A stretch of 64,000 nucleotides of DNA from Flavobacteriaceae bacterium Ap0902 (GCA_009835005.1 WTFG01000002.1:248001-312000); one strand, 5' to 3'. Shown: positions 54,653 through 64,000, counted from the stretch's first letter. The notes: generated from the sequence alone by a model not told the origin. Numbers and translations are program-made.

Positions 54653-56791
54653 ATGAATTTACAAGTATTTACAAAAGAAATCCGTCTAGATGACGGGCGT
54701 TCCATTACACTAGAAACTGGTAAACTAGCTAAACAAGCTAACGGTTCTGTGGTAGTGAAGATGGGTGGCACCATGCTGCTAGCAACTGTAGTAGCAGCTA
54801 AAGATGCTAAAGAAGGAATTGATTTTCTACCCCTCACGGTGGATTATCGTGAAAAGTTCACCTCTTCTGGTAAAATCCCAGGTGGTTTTATTAAAAGAGA
54901 GGGAAGACCTTCTGATGATGAGATTTTAACCATGCGTTTAGTAGATAGGGTATTACGTCCATTATTTCCTAAGGATTTCCATGCAGAGGTTCAGGTAATG
55001 ATTGGGGTATATTCTTATGATGGTGAGTCCATGCCAGATTCTTTGGCTGGTTTAGCGGCATCAGCGGCTATAGCAATTACAGATATTCCTTTTAAAGGAC
55101 CTATGTCAGAGGTGCGCGTAGCAAGAATTAACGGGGAATTTAAAGTGAATCCAACTTGGAATGAGCTTAAAGATGCGGACATGGATATTATGGTAGGTGC
55201 AACAGCAGAATCTGTGGTAATGGTAGAGGGTGAAATGGAAGAATGCTCTGAACAAGAAATGTTAGATGCTATTAAATTTGCACATGACATCATCAAGGTT
55301 CAAGTTCAAGCACAAGTAGAGTTTGCAGCAGAAGTAGGAAAATCAGAACCAAAGAGAGAATATAATCACGAAGATGCTGACGCTGAATTAGAAGCTAAGA
55401 TAAAATCAGATCTTTACGATAAAATCTATGAAATTGCTAAGATTTCTGATGACAAACAATTAAGAGCAGAGAAATTCGATGCTTTACTAGAAGAATATAA
55501 AGCTAACTTTTCAGAAGAAGAATTAGAGGAGAAAGAGGGTTTAATTAAAAAATATTTCTCTAGCACTAAAAAAGAAGCAGTCCGTCAATTGTTATTGAAC
55601 GAGGGCATTCGTTTAGATGGTAGAGGCCCAAAAGATATCAGACCTATCTGGAGTGAGGTTGATTACTTGCCAGGAACACACGGTTCTGCAGTATTCACAC
55701 GTGGTGAAACGCAATCTTTGACTTCTATCACCTTAGGTTCTTCTTTAGATGCAGACAGGGTGGATAGTATTTTAGAAGAATACGAGAAAAAATTCTATTT
55801 GCATTATATATTCCCACCATTCTCTACGGGAGAAGCAAGACCTATTAGAGGAACTTCTAGAAGAGAGATTGGACACGGTAATTTGGCAGAAAGAGCCTTA
55901 AAGAAAATGTTACCAGAAGATAATTCTTACACCATCCGTGTAGTATCAGAGATATTAGAATCTAATGGTTCTTCTTCTATGGCTACGGTATGTGCTGGTA
56001 CTCTAGCACTTATGGATGCAGGTATCCAAATGAAAAAGCCAGTTTCTGGGATTGCGATGGGATTAATTACAGATCAGGAATCTGGAAAATGGACGGTATT
56101 ATCTGATATTTTAGGAGATGAGGATCACTTAGGTGATATGGACTTCAAGGTTACTGGTACTAGAGACGGACTTACGGCTTGTCAAATGGATATCAAAGTA
56201 GCAGGTCTTTCTCATGAGATTCTAGAAAAAGCTTTATTACAAGCTAAGGATGGTAGATTACATATTATGGATGAAATGATGAAAACCATTTCTGAACCTA
56301 ATAAGACGATGAAACCAAATGCGCCACAAATTGTAACTATGAGAGTTCCTGGTGATTTTATTGGTGCTATTATAGGGCCTGGTGGTAAAATTATCCAAGA
56401 AATGCAAGCCCAAACTGGAACCAATATTTCTATTGCAGAAGATGGTGATGAGGGTATTGTGGAGATAGCTGGCGTGGGTAATGAAGGTATTGAGGCCGCA
56501 GTGAAGCGTATCAAAGAAATTACTTTCTTACCAGAAGTTGGTGAGGTATATGATGGTAAAGTTGTTGCTGTAAAGCCATTCGGTGCTTTTGTTGAAATCA
56601 AACCAGGTACAGAAGGTTTAGTACATATTTCAGAACTTGAATGGCATCGTGTAAATGATGTGGAAGATGTGGTAAAGGTTGGTGATTCTATGCAGGTTAA
56701 ATTTATAGAAAGAGATGCGAAAACTGGGAAAATGAGACTTTCTAGAAAAGCATTATTACCAAGACCAGAAAGAAAATCTAAAGAAAATTAA
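54653..56791 (+). CDS. pnp: polyribonucleotide nucleotidyltransferase
   Basis: A 712-residue PNPase, which degrades RNA 3'-to-5' using phosphate. Two RNase PH domains (about 1-210 and 310-530) flank a helical domain. [17 protein letters not shown] and the metal-site Asp pair in [16 protein letters not shown] lie in the second. KH ([16 protein letters not shown]) and S1 ([20 protein letters not shown]) RNA-binding domains follow. The ATG at 54653 is preferred to an in-frame TTG at 54623. Confidence 0.97.
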   Translation: MNLQVFTKEIRLDDGRSITLETGKLAKQANGSVVVKMGGTMLLATVVAAKDAKEGIDFLPLTVDYREKFTSSGKIPGGFIKREGRPSDDEILTMRLVDRVLRPLFPKDFHAEVQVMIGVYSYDGESMPDSLAGLAASAAIAITDIPFKGPMSEVRVARINGEFKVNPTWNELKDADMDIMVGATAESVVMVEGEMEECSEQEMLDAIKFAHDIIKVQVQAQVEFAAEVGKSEPKREYNHEDADAELEAKIKSDLYDKIYEIAKISDDKQLRAEKFDALLEEYKANFSEEELEEKEGLIKKYFSSTKKEAVRQLLLNEGIRLDGRGPKDIRPIWSEVDYLPGTHGSAVFTRGETQSLTSITLGSSLDADRVDSILEEYEKKFYLHYIFPPFSTGEARPIRGTSRREIGHGNLAERALKKMLPEDNSYTIRVVSEILESNGSSSMATVCAGTLALMDAGIQMKKPVSGIAMGLITDQESGKWTVLSDILGDEDHLGDMDFKVTGTRDGLTACQMDIKVAGLSHEILEKALLQAKDGRLHIMDEMMKTISEPNKTMKPNAPQIVTMRVPGDFIGAIIGPGGKIIQEMQAQTGTNISIAEDGDEGIVEIAGVGNEGIEAAVKRIKEITFLPEVGEVYDGKVVAVKPFGAFVEIKPGTEGLVHISELEWHRVNDVEDVVKVGDSMQVKFIERDAKTGKMRLSRKALLPRPERKSKEN

Positions 56792-56832
56792 TTAATGTAA
56801 AATTATGATGATTATTCTAATAGAATAAATTA

Positions 56833-56873
56833 AAAAGCAAAACCACCTCGTAGAAGGTGGTTTTGCTTTTTTT
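56833..56873 (+). terminator. strong rho-independent terminator after pnp
   Basis: A 16-pair stem (56833-56848 with 56855-56870, core AACCACCT/AGGTGGTT), six-base loop and T-run. Confidence 0.9.
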
Positions 56874-56939
56874 AATAAACTCATATAAAATTTCCTAAGT
56901 TTTAAGATTCAATTGTATGATTCAACAATATTTTTTAAT

Positions 56940-57110
56940 GGATTTCATTTATATATACTGGCAAAGTTGTGGCGATTTTTTAAATACAGATATTTATTAA
57001 AACAGCTTTATCCAAATTAAGATAAATTAGGGGAAATTGAAGCATTAGGATTATATGGTATATTATCTAAATTGTTTAATAGATTGTATAGACCAAAAAA
57101 ACCCATGTAA
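56940..57110 (+). other. possible decayed coding remnant
   Basis: Within the 360-base gap after pnp one plus-strand frame reads HLYILAKLWRFFKYRYLLK, a TAA, then KLGEIEALGLYGILSKLFNR and a stop at 57108-57110. It has no start codon and no recognised family. It may be chance or a dead gene end. Confidence 0.25.
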
Positions 57111-57127
57111 ATGAATACATGAGTTTT
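57093..57127 (-). terminator. rho-independent terminator of the DEAD-type helicase
   Basis: AAAACCCATGTA/TACATGAGTTTT stem with one mismatch. A T-run follows on the minus strand. Confidence 0.75.
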
Positions 57128-57152
57128 ATAATCTTATATAACAAACAGTGAA

Positions 57153-58403
57153 TTACTTTTTAGAAAAGAAAGTGTAAGCTTGTCCTTTCTTTCCAGCTCT
57201 ACCTGTACGCCCAATTCTGTGGATATACGTTTCATAATCAAATGGAATTTCGTAATTAATTACGTGTGTCACATCAGATATATCTAATCCTCTTGCAGCA
57301 ACATCGGTTGCAACTAGGATATCCACTTTTCCTCTCTTAAATGCGTTTAAGGCGTTTTTGCGGTAGTTCTGTGTTTTATCACCATGGATTTCATCTGCTT
57401 TGATTCTGTTTTGCCTCAATTGTTGTGTCAAATCAGAAACTCTTCTTTTGGTCTCTGCAAAGATGATAACTTTTTCAAAATTATCGCCTTGTAGCATTTC
57501 CAAAAGGGTATCAAACTTATCATTTCTCGTTGTATATACAACATCTTGATCTATATGTTCTGCCGTAGCGTTCCCTTTTGTAACTTCTACTCTCACAGGT
57601 TTATTTAATATGTTATCAATTAAAGATTCCTGTTTTTTATCCAAAGTTGCAGAGAATAAAAGAGTTTGATCTCTATCATTCATCTTGTCTGTTAAGAAAT
57701 TAACATCTTGACTGAACCCCATATCTAACATTCTATCAAATTCATCTAGAATAAGTACAGAGAAATGTTCTGGTTTCAAGGCGCCTCTTTTGGTTAAATC
57801 AACCAGACGTCCTGGCGTTCCAATGACAAAATGAAATGGTTTTCTTAGACGGCGAATATCTTGGTTTACACTGGTTCCTCCTATGAAACAATTAGCAAAA
57901 AGGTTTAATCCTTTGGTAAACATTCTAAATTCTGCCTCTACTTGTTCTGCAAGTTCTCTGGTTGGAACCATCACAAGAGCAGAGAAATCTTCTTCTGCGA
58001 AAAGCATAGAATTAATGATGGGTAATAAAAAGGCTCCTGTTTTACCAGTACCTGTATTGGCAACTCCCAAAATATCTTTAAGTTCTGTGATTTCATGAAA
58101 AGTCTTATCTTGAATTTCCGTAGGATAATCCCAACCTAATTTTTTGATATTTTTCATTAAATCCTCATGCAATGGGAATTCACTGAATTTTGTTGGAGCG
58201 TCATACTTAACCTCTACTAAGGGTACACCTGTGTGTATGAATCTGTCTGGAGATGGTTGAATGAATTTTCTTCCCTTTCCACGGCCGCGTCCTCTACCAC
58301 CTCCACCAGAAGAGTTTCTTCTTCCTCTACTAGGTGTTGAATTGTTAGAATTACCACGTGCTGATCTTCTGAAAGACCTTTTTTGGTTTTCGTTACTTGA
58401 CAT
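57153..58403 (-). CDS. DEAD-box-type RNA helicase with DEFD motif II
   Basis: A 416-residue RNA helicase. A basic Arg/Gly/Ser-rich tail of about 60 residues is at the N-terminus instead of the C-terminus. Core motifs are [40 protein letters not shown] and [10 protein letters not shown]. Motif II reads DEFD, so the Ala of DEAD is Phe; catalytic Asp and Glu are kept. It should unwind RNA and may overlap in role with the RhlE-type enzyme at 18993. Confidence 0.92.
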   Translation of the reverse strand: MSSNENQKRSFRRSARGNSNNSTPSRGRRNSSGGGGRGRGRGKGRKFIQPSPDRFIHTGVPLVEVKYDAPTKFSEFPLHEDLMKNIKKLGWDYPTEIQDKTFHEITELKDILGVANTGTGKTGAFLLPIINSMLFAEEDFSALVMVPTRELAEQVEAEFRMFTKGLNLFANCFIGGTSVNQDIRRLRKPFHFVIGTPGRLVDLTKRGALKPEHFSVLILDEFDRMLDMGFSQDVNFLTDKMNDRDQTLLFSATLDKKQESLIDNILNKPVRVEVTKGNATAEHIDQDVVYTTRNDKFDTLLEMLQGDNFEKVIIFAETKRRVSDLTQQLRQNRIKADEIHGDKTQNYRKNALNAFKRGKVDILVATDVAARGLDISDVTHVINYEIPFDYETYIHRIGRTGRAGKKGQAYTFFSKK

Positions 58404-58695
58404 AAATATTAAATTTGTGGCAGAAAAGTCGCCGTGAAGTCCTCTGACTTCTATTCACAAATTTAATTCCTGTAGAGTCAAATAATGTAAAATGCTTCCT
58501 TCCTAACTTGATTATTAAGATTGCGAATATACAAATAAATTTTCAACTAACACCATTTTTGTCAATATTAATAACTATCTTACAAAGATTTTTGAATAAT
58601 TATACGTAAATTCGCTCTTAATTAGCATCAACTTTTAGTAGGTTTAACCTTATTTAGGAATGTTGATAGCTACTGTTTTATTTAAATTATATTAC
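58404..58695. other. divergent promoter region between helicase and hpt
   Basis: 292 bases holding the promoters of both diverging genes. No exact TAnnTTTG box could be fixed on either strand. An upstream in-frame ATG at 58660 is not used for hpt. Confidence 0.4.
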
Positions 58696-59232
58696 ATGCA
58701 GGGAATTCAAATCATAGATAAAACGTTTATACCTTATATAACCAACGAGGAATTAGAACAAGCAATTAAAAGGTTAGCTACCATAGTGCATAATGATTAT
58801 AAAGGGGAAATTCCTGTTTTTATTGGTGTTTTAAATGGAGTCATCATCTTCATGAGTGATTTTTTAAAACAATACAAAGGTGATTGTGAAATTTCTTTTC
58901 TCCAGATGAAATCTTATGAAGGCACTCAAACTACGGGGAATGTTAAAACCTTAATGGATATCTCTATGGATATTACAGGGCGTCATATAGTTTTGATGGA
59001 AGATATTGTAGATACGGGCAATACCTTATATGCATTGCATCAGTTGATTTCACGTAAAAAGGTGAAAAGCATCAGAACGGCAACCTTATTATATAAACCA
59101 GATGCGTATAAAAAAGATTTAAATATAGATTATATTGGAATGCATATTCCAGATAAGTTTGTTGTAGGTTTTGGGTTAGATTATGAAGGTTTAGGACGAA
59201 ATCTACCAGACATTTATCAATTAAAAGATTAA
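58696..59232 (+). CDS. hpt: hypoxanthine phosphoribosyltransferase
   Basis: A 178-residue purine salvage enzyme that makes IMP or GMP from the base and PRPP. The PRPP-binding motif is VLMEDIVDTGNTL; FVVGFGLDYEG is the C-terminal base-binding segment. The start at 58696 (MQGIQII) fits family length. It is followed five bases later by adk, so the two purine nucleotide genes form an operon. Confidence 0.93.
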   Translation: MQGIQIIDKTFIPYITNEELEQAIKRLATIVHNDYKGEIPVFIGVLNGVIIFMSDFLKQYKGDCEISFLQMKSYEGTQTTGNVKTLMDISMDITGRHIVLMEDIVDTGNTLYALHQLISRKKVKSIRTATLLYKPDAYKKDLNIDYIGMHIPDKFVVGFGLDYEGLGRNLPDIYQLKD

Positions 59233-59237
59233 TTATT

Positions 59238-59816
59238 ATGAAGAACATTGTATTATTTGGACCCCCAGGAAGTGGCAAAGGAACACAAGCTCAAAAATTA
59301 GTAGAGAAGTATGATTGGGTACAACTCTCTACGGGTGATATGTTTAGGTATAACATCAAGAACAAGACAGATCTAGGACAGCTTGCTAAATCTTATATGG
59401 ATAATGGGGCGTTGGTACCAGATGAAGTTACTACCAATATGTTGAGAGCAGAGGTAGAAAGAAATAAAGACGCAAAGGGGTTGATCTTCGATGGATATCC
59501 TAGAACTACAAACCAAGCGGAACAATTAGACAAAATTTTAAAAGAAGTTTTAAACAGAGAGGTAGATGTATGTCTGGCATTAGAAGTGGAAGATGAACGT
59601 TTGGTTAAAAGAATTCTAGAGAGAGGTAAAACAAGTGGTAGAACAGATGATTCTAGTGAGGAAATCATTCGTAATAGGATTAGAGAATACTACCAAAAGA
59701 CAGATGAAGTTTCTCAACATTATCGTGAAGATGATAAATGGGTGACTATTGACGGTGTTGGTGGAATAAATGAAATTACAGATAGATTAGTGCACGCCAT
59801 AGAGAAATTAGATTAA
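59238..59816 (+). CDS. adk: adenylate kinase
   Basis: A 192-residue enzyme balancing AMP, ADP and ATP. The P-loop is GPPGSGKGTQ; FDGYPRTTNQAEQLD binds AMP. The LID is short, so it is of the short type without zinc fingers. It completes the hpt-adk operon. Confidence 0.96.
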   Translation: MKNIVLFGPPGSGKGTQAQKLVEKYDWVQLSTGDMFRYNIKNKTDLGQLAKSYMDNGALVPDEVTTNMLRAEVERNKDAKGLIFDGYPRTTNQAEQLDKILKEVLNREVDVCLALEVEDERLVKRILERGKTSGRTDDSSEEIIRNRIREYYQKTDEVSQHYREDDKWVTIDGVGGINEITDRLVHAIEKLD

Positions 59817-59895
59817 TTTTAAATATTTAAATTTATAACCAATAAGTGCTTTTAATGCTTTTATTAAGTAATTAATTGCACTTTATTTTATTTAT

Positions 59896-60525
59896 ATGAG
59901 CATAGAATTACTACTTAAATATTTTCCAAATCTCAGCAAAATTCAGCAAAAACAATTCGCTCTTCTAGAGGAATTATTTTTGGATTGGAATAGTCAGATT
60001 AATTTAATTTCTAGAAAGGATGCAGAATATTTATATCTGCGTCATATACTACATTCACTAGCTATTGCGAAAGTCATAGAATTCCAAAAAGATCATAAAG
60101 TACTGGATGTGGGTACCGGGGGTGGCTTTCCTGGGATTCCATTGGCTATTCTATTCCCAGATACTAATTTCCATTTAATAGATTCTATTGGTAAGAAGAT
60201 CATGGTAGTAGAGAACCTAGTAGAAAGTCTTGATTTAGAGAATGTGGTTGCAGAACAGATTAGAGCAGAAAAGGTGAAGTCTAAATATCATTTCATAGTG
60301 AGCAGGGCTGTAACACAAATGCCAAAATTTGTGGCTTGGATTCGCCAAAAGATATATCAGGAATCACTAAAAGGGCAACAGTTACCCAATGGTATTTTAT
60401 ATTTAAAAGGAGGTGATTTGACAGAGGAATTATCTGCCTTTCCACAAGCAATAGAATATCCTATTTCTAAATATTTTGAAGAAGCGTTTTTTGAGACCAA
60501 AAAGGTGATTTATCTGCCACTTTAA
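59896..60525 (+). CDS. rsmG: 16S rRNA (guanine527-N7)-methyltransferase
   Basis: A 209-residue RsmG (GidB) enzyme with NLISRKDAEYLYLRHILHSLA, the SAM-binding VLDVGTGGGFPGIPLAI, and SRAVTQMP. It methylates G527 of 16S rRNA. It follows adk after 79 bases. Confidence 0.94.
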   Translation: MSIELLLKYFPNLSKIQQKQFALLEELFLDWNSQINLISRKDAEYLYLRHILHSLAIAKVIEFQKDHKVLDVGTGGGFPGIPLAILFPDTNFHLIDSIGKKIMVVENLVESLDLENVVAEQIRAEKVKSKYHFIVSRAVTQMPKFVAWIRQKIYQESLKGQQLPNGILYLKGGDLTEELSAFPQAIEYPISKYFEEAFFETKKVIYLPL

Positions 60526-60609
60526 CAGGTAAAAGTAGCAACATAACCTTATAATAATTTGGCATTACTATTGTTCAAATAATAAGTATGATTTATTAAA
60601 AATATAGTT

Positions 60610-60984
60610 ATGGCAGAATTATTAAATAAAAATACATTCAAAGAGAAAATTTTCAATTTTGAGGAAAATCAAGAATGGAAATTTGAAGGTGATAAGCCCT
60701 CAATCATTGATTTCTATGCAGATTGGTGTGGACCCTGCCAGATGTTGGCTCCTATTTATGATGAGTTGAGCACTGAATATAAGGACAAGGTTGATTTCTA
60801 TAAAATAGATACAGAACAGGAGCAAGAACTTGCAGCCATGTTTAATGTTAGAAGCATTCCTACCATTGTTTTTATAAATACGGACGGGAAAAAACCTCAA
60901 ATTTTGAATGGAGCTTTACCAAAAATAGAATTCAAGAAAGTAATCAAACAAGTTTTTGACATCGAGTCAGAACAATTATCTTAA
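60610..60984 (+). CDS. trxA: thioredoxin
   Basis: A 124-residue cytoplasmic thioredoxin with the classical WCGPC at 39-43 and cis-proline in RSIPTIVF. It reduces protein disulfides. It lies 13 bases before the LLM flavoprotein gene and may share its transcript. Confidence 0.92.
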   Translation: MAELLNKNTFKEKIFNFEENQEWKFEGDKPSIIDFYADWCGPCQMLAPIYDELSTEYKDKVDFYKIDTEQEQELAAMFNVRSIPTIVFINTDGKKPQILNGALPKIEFKKVIKQVFDIESEQLS

Positions 60985-60997
60985 AAATATTTTCAAA

Positions 60998-62032
60998 ATG
61001 ATAGAATTAGGTATAGATTTATTCGGTGATTTACAAATTAATCCTAAGACTGGAGAGGTACAACCAGCCGAACAGCGATTACAAGAGATTGTGGAGGAAG
61101 TTAAACTAATGGATGAAGTTGGTTTAGATTTCTTCGCAGTAGGGGAGCACCATAGAGAAGATTATGCGGTGGCATCGCCAGAAATTTTACTAGCGGCAGT
61201 TGCTCCTATAACTAAAAATATTAAATTAAGTAGCGCAGTTTCTGTCGTAAGTTCTGCAGATCCTGTAAAGCTTTATCAAGATTTTGCGACAGTGGATTTA
61301 ATATCTGATGGGCGTGCAGAAATTATGGCAGGTCGGGGGTCTTTTATAGAATCTTTCCCATTATTTGGTTATCAATTAAAGAACTATGAAGCTTTGTTTG
61401 AAGAAAAACTTAATCTGCTCGTAGAATTAAATGAAAACAAGAAAATTACTTGGACAGGTAAATTTAGACCTTCCTTAGAGAACCAAGGAATATATCCGCA
61501 ACCTAAAAATGGTAAAATGCCTATTTGGGTAGCCGTAGGGGGTACGCCACAATCCGTGATTAGAGCAGCTAAGCTTGGTTTGCCAGTGATGTTTGCCATA
61601 ATTGGTGGTACAATAGATAGATTTAAGCCGCTAGTAGAATATTATCAGCAAGCATGGCAAGATGCTGGTAATGACATGAAAGATTACCAAGTGGGGGTAC
61701 ATATGCATTCGCTGTTTGGAGAAGATAATGAGGAAATTGCTAATTATTATTTCCCATCTTACGCACAACAAATGGATAGAATTGGTAAATCAAGAAACTG
61801 GCCACCTTATCAAAGACATCAATATGATGCGGGACGTCAAGATATGGGTCATTTAATAGTGGGGGATGTTAATATGGCTATAGATAGGATTCTGCAGGCT
61901 ATAGAAACATTAGGTTTAACCAGATTTTCTGCACACATGGATGTAGGAGCTCCAGATCATGAGAGAATGATGAAATCCATAGAATTATATGGGAACAAAA
62001 TTGCTCCTAAAGTAAGAGAAGCTTTAAAGTAA
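60998..62032 (+). CDS. LLM class flavin-dependent oxidoreductase
   Basis: A 344-residue bacterial luciferase-like monooxygenase: GVH-type FMN region with FAVGEHHREDYAVASPE, AVSVVSSADPVKLYQDFATVD, GRAEIMAGRGSF, and PIWVAVGGTPQS. It uses reduced flavin and oxygen; the substrate is unknown. The ATG at 60998 (MIELGIDLFG) is the family start. A longer frame from a TTG at 60956 would overlap trxA. Confidence 0.9.
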   Translation: MIELGIDLFGDLQINPKTGEVQPAEQRLQEIVEEVKLMDEVGLDFFAVGEHHREDYAVASPEILLAAVAPITKNIKLSSAVSVVSSADPVKLYQDFATVDLISDGRAEIMAGRGSFIESFPLFGYQLKNYEALFEEKLNLLVELNENKKITWTGKFRPSLENQGIYPQPKNGKMPIWVAVGGTPQSVIRAAKLGLPVMFAIIGGTIDRFKPLVEYYQQAWQDAGNDMKDYQVGVHMHSLFGEDNEEIANYYFPSYAQQMDRIGKSRNWPPYQRHQYDAGRQDMGHLIVGDVNMAIDRILQAIETLGLTRFSAHMDVGAPDHERMMKSIELYGNKIAPKVREALK

Positions 62033-62060
62033 TTTGATTTTATTACAATTTTTAATTTAA

Positions 62061-62098
62061 AACTGTCCACAAATCCAAAAATTGTGGGCAGTTTTTTT
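62061..62098 (+). terminator. rho-independent terminator
   Basis: A 12-pair stem with one G-U pair (AACTGTCCACAA/TTGTGGGCAGTT) and a T-run. Confidence 0.85.
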
Positions 62099-62137
62099 GG
62101 GTATGACTGTGGTCAATTAATATAATTTTCTAATATT

Positions 62138-62171
62138 TTAAAGATAGAGATCAATTAAAGATAGAGATCAA
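62138..62171. repeat. 17-bp tandem duplication
   Basis: TTAAAGATAGAGATCAA occurs twice without spacer (62138-62154, 62155-62171), upstream of the porin promoter. Confidence 0.85.
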
Positions 62172-62225
62172 TGATAATCAAATTGCTTTAAATCTAGTAT
62201 AATTAGAACTTGTAAACCATTTGAT

Positions 62226-62233
62226 TATATTTG
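62226..62233 (+). promoter_or_regulatory. -7 promoter box of the alginate-export-like gene
   Basis: TATATTTG (TAnnTTTG) 64 bases before the ATG at 62298. A TTG upstream is too close to be a good -33 element. Confidence 0.45.
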
Positions 62234-62297
62234 TTAACGTCTTATTTATAAATTCACTTATGGAGAAGATGAATCTTATCAATTCAAGGCTTTAATT

Positions 62298-63638
62298 ATG
62301 AGAAAATTTTTTCAACTTAACTTTTTCCTATTTTGTATTGGATTGTATGGACAATCAGACTCTGTCATTTTAGATTTCCAGGTGCTTAGACAGTATGATG
62401 AAGTCCATATCCCAGAATCAGAAAATTTATATCAAGAACTAAAGCAAATTACCATTGGAGATGATGTAACGCTGCTATGGGGTGGATCCTATCGTATAAA
62501 AGCGGAAATGTATCATAGTCAAATGTTTAATAACGTGCCTCAGAAGGTAGAATCATGGTTAAATCATCGTGGAATGCTTCATGGTCATTTAAAGATTAAA
62601 GATAAATTTCAATTATATGCAGAATTAAATACCAGTTTGGTAACAGATAAAGATAATCTTTCCCCTATAGACAAAGATGAGCTAAGCTTTACACAATTAT
62701 TTGCCAGTTTTAATATGAATCAACATTGGAATGCATTGCTGGGGAGACAAACGATTATGCTTGGTGCTGGTAGGTTGTTAGATATCAGAGAAGGTCCCAA
62801 TGTACGGTTCTCCATGGATATGGCTCAATTACAATATCACCAAGAAAATACAAATATTATAACTTTTTATGGACGACCTGTTCAACCATCATTTGGTGTT
62901 TTTGATAATAAAATATGGAATAATAAACAACAAATATCAAGCATCTATTGGACACAAGATTGGTCAGAGAAAACTCATACCGATTTATATGTGATTCATA
63001 AAGATGAGAAGCAGAAGAAGTTTGCAGCAGGCATTGCAGATGATAAGAGAACCTCCCTAGGGATTAGAAGTTTTGGTAATTGGAATGGGGTTAATTATGA
63101 TAATGAATTTATCTATCAATTAGGTACATTTGGAAATCAAGATATAAGTGCATGGCAATTATCTTTTTTCCTTAACAAAGATGTGCATATAGGACGCAAA
63201 TGGAATGTTGGGCTTAAAGCGAACATTATAAGTGGAAATAAAAAAAGCAATAACAGCCTCAATACATTTGATTCGCATTATGCTAGAGGAAGCTATACGG
63301 GTAGTATAGGTTATTTTGGGCTATCTAACTTGATTCAGTTTCATCCATCTATCGGTACCAATTTTGGTAAATTGAATATTGACTTAGATTATGCAATATT
63401 TTGGCGATATTCTGTAGATGATGGTATTTATAACCCAGGAACAAGACTTACATTTGAAAAAGATAGTGATGAGAAATTTATCGCGAACCAAATTGGATTA
63501 GACGCTACTTATCCTATTAATAATTTTATAGATATCATTTTTGAATCGAATATGGTGATTCCAGATGAATATTTAAAAACGAATGGCTATACCAAAGATT
63601 TATTCTATGCACAATTGAGTGCACAGTTTAAGTTTTAA
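62298..63638 (+). CDS. alginate-export family outer membrane porin
   Basis: A 446-residue outer-membrane barrel with a signal peptide (ends near LYGQ). Signatures are LWGGSYRIKAEMYH, LLGRQTIMLGAGRLLDIREGP and FSMDMAQLQYH, with a final strand ending AQFKF. They match the alginate_exp (AlgE-like) family. In flavobacteria these are general anion or sugar-acid porins more often than alginate exporters, and no alginate genes are nearby. Confidence 0.85.
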   Translation: MRKFFQLNFFLFCIGLYGQSDSVILDFQVLRQYDEVHIPESENLYQELKQITIGDDVTLLWGGSYRIKAEMYHSQMFNNVPQKVESWLNHRGMLHGHLKIKDKFQLYAELNTSLVTDKDNLSPIDKDELSFTQLFASFNMNQHWNALLGRQTIMLGAGRLLDIREGPNVRFSMDMAQLQYHQENTNIITFYGRPVQPSFGVFDNKIWNNKQQISSIYWTQDWSEKTHTDLYVIHKDEKQKKFAAGIADDKRTSLGIRSFGNWNGVNYDNEFIYQLGTFGNQDISAWQLSFFLNKDVHIGRKWNVGLKANIISGNKKSNNSLNTFDSHYARGSYTGSIGYFGLSNLIQFHPSIGTNFGKLNIDLDYAIFWRYSVDDGIYNPGTRLTFEKDSDEKFIANQIGLDATYPINNFIDIIFESNMVIPDEYLKTNGYTKDLFYAQLSAQFKF

Positions 63639-63698
63639 ATAGAATTTTTATGGAATGTGAATTCTAAATATTATTTGATAAATAATTATAACTCATTA

Positions 63699-63730
63699 AA
63701 AATCCCACTACTAGATTGTAATGGGATTTT
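63699..63730. terminator. bidirectional rho-independent terminator
   Basis: A nine-pair AAAATCCCA/TGGGATTTT stem between convergent genes, flanked by A- and T-rich bases. Confidence 0.7.
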
Positions 63731-63753
63731 ATTATTTATAGATCAATTATAGT

Positions 63754-64000
63754 TTAAAAAGTATAGGCATTCTTTTCAATAAAATAATCCGCTACTTCTC
63801 GTTTTAAATTCACAATATTTGGATACTCATTGTATCTGGTAAAACGTTTTAATCCACTAAGCATCATTCTTTGATCATCTCCTTCTGCAAAAGAAATAAT
63901 ACCTTCTGTTGCCATACTCTTGATGATTTCTACAGAATCAAATACTTGTAATGTTGCCATTTTTACAGCCACTTCTGCTTGGTCATGATTCTCTTTGCTC
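63754..64000 (-). CDS. acyl-CoA dehydrogenase, C-terminal part
   Basis: The minus-strand frame is open to the window edge, so the gene continues to the right. The visible end contains ISFAEGDDQRMMLSGLKRFT and a closing YFIEKNAYTF. This is the C-terminus of the long flavobacterial acyl-CoA dehydrogenase type (FAD-dependent fatty acid beta-oxidation). The N-terminal domains are outside the window. Confidence 0.8.
   Translation of the reverse strand, partial: SKENHDQAEVAVKMATLQVFDSVEIIKSMATEGIISFAEGDDQRMMLSGLKRFTRYNEYPNIVNLKREVADYFIEKNAYTF

Noticed and set aside
60998-62032. LLM oxidoreductase translationally overlapping trxA
   Set aside because: The overlap exists only if a TTG at 60956 is used; the family N-terminus begins at the ATG at 60998, after the trxA stop.
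1-64000. CRISPR arrays, rRNA, tRNA, integrase-bounded islands
   Set aside because: No regularly spaced repeats, no rRNA segments, no cloverleaf with conserved T-loop and no integrase or attachment repeats were found by reading both strands.

Overview
The window is AT-rich chromosomal DNA from a Bacteroidota bacterium of the class Flavobacteriia. Signs of this are the TAnnTTTG -7 promoter boxes close to start codons, outer-membrane proteins with an N-terminal carboxypeptidase-regulatory-like domain, three GLPGLI-family proteins (TIGR01200 type), an Oar/SusC-like barrel style, flavobacterial CbpA-CbpM and RimO, and the absence of strong Shine-Dalgarno sites. The family is probably Weeksellaceae or a near relative, but that is a guess. 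No rRNA, tRNA, CRISPR array or prophage was found.

Layout. 0-6 kb: thioredoxin-like protein, TRIC-type channel, an outer-membrane barrel protein with two GLPGLI genes, and a 134-bp inverted-repeat element. 6-9.5 kb: glycosyltransferase and lipid A-type acyltransferase, a decayed FemAB/GNAT-like gene, and cbpM-cbpA. 9.5-25 kb: mostly housekeeping and catabolism (amidohydrolase, NlpC/P60, rimO, fumarylacetoacetase, glutaminase, a zinc-ribbon FAD monooxygenase, RhlE-type helicase, carbonic anhydrase lipoprotein, RluA-type synthase) plus a pair of secreted proteins. 25.1-28.2 kb: a decay zone with an IS1595 transposase remnant, a broken PepSY-TM gene and a broken zinc alcohol dehydrogenase. 28.3-38 kb: an S9 peptidase, ArsC-like protein, the metY-metX-thrA operon with its leader, DUF2254 and Cu/Zn SOD. 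38-48 kb: small lipoproteins, methyltransferase, SanA-like protein, SDR, alpha-amylase, HemG, an intact IS1595 element, then a sugar transporter and porin. 48.3-53.4 kb: a five-gene accessory cluster (small secreted peptide, GLPGLI protein, membrane-anchored protein, HTTM/SdpB-like membrane protein, outer-membrane barrel). 54-64 kb: rpsO-pnp, DEAD-type helicase, hpt-adk, rsmG, thioredoxin, LLM flavin oxidoreductase, alginate-export-like porin and the end of an acyl-CoA dehydrogenase.

Two items stand out. First, upstream of metY are two consecutive methionine-rich leader peptides. Each is followed by a rho-independent terminator, and each has a visible competing antiterminator pairing. This looks like tandem ribosome-mediated attenuation of the homoserine-to-homocysteine operon by methionine supply. 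Second, the 48.3-53.4 kb cluster has the architecture of an SDP-like peptide system (peptide precursor, SdpA-like anchored protein, SdpB-like HTTM protein) joined to a GLPGLI protein and a TonB-receptor-like barrel. The function of that cluster is inference only.

Several genes are clearly inactivated: the FemAB-like gene (an 8-bp tandem duplication plus an early stop), PepSY-TM, alcohol dehydrogenase and one transposase copy. This indicates recent, local gene loss around insertion-sequence activity.
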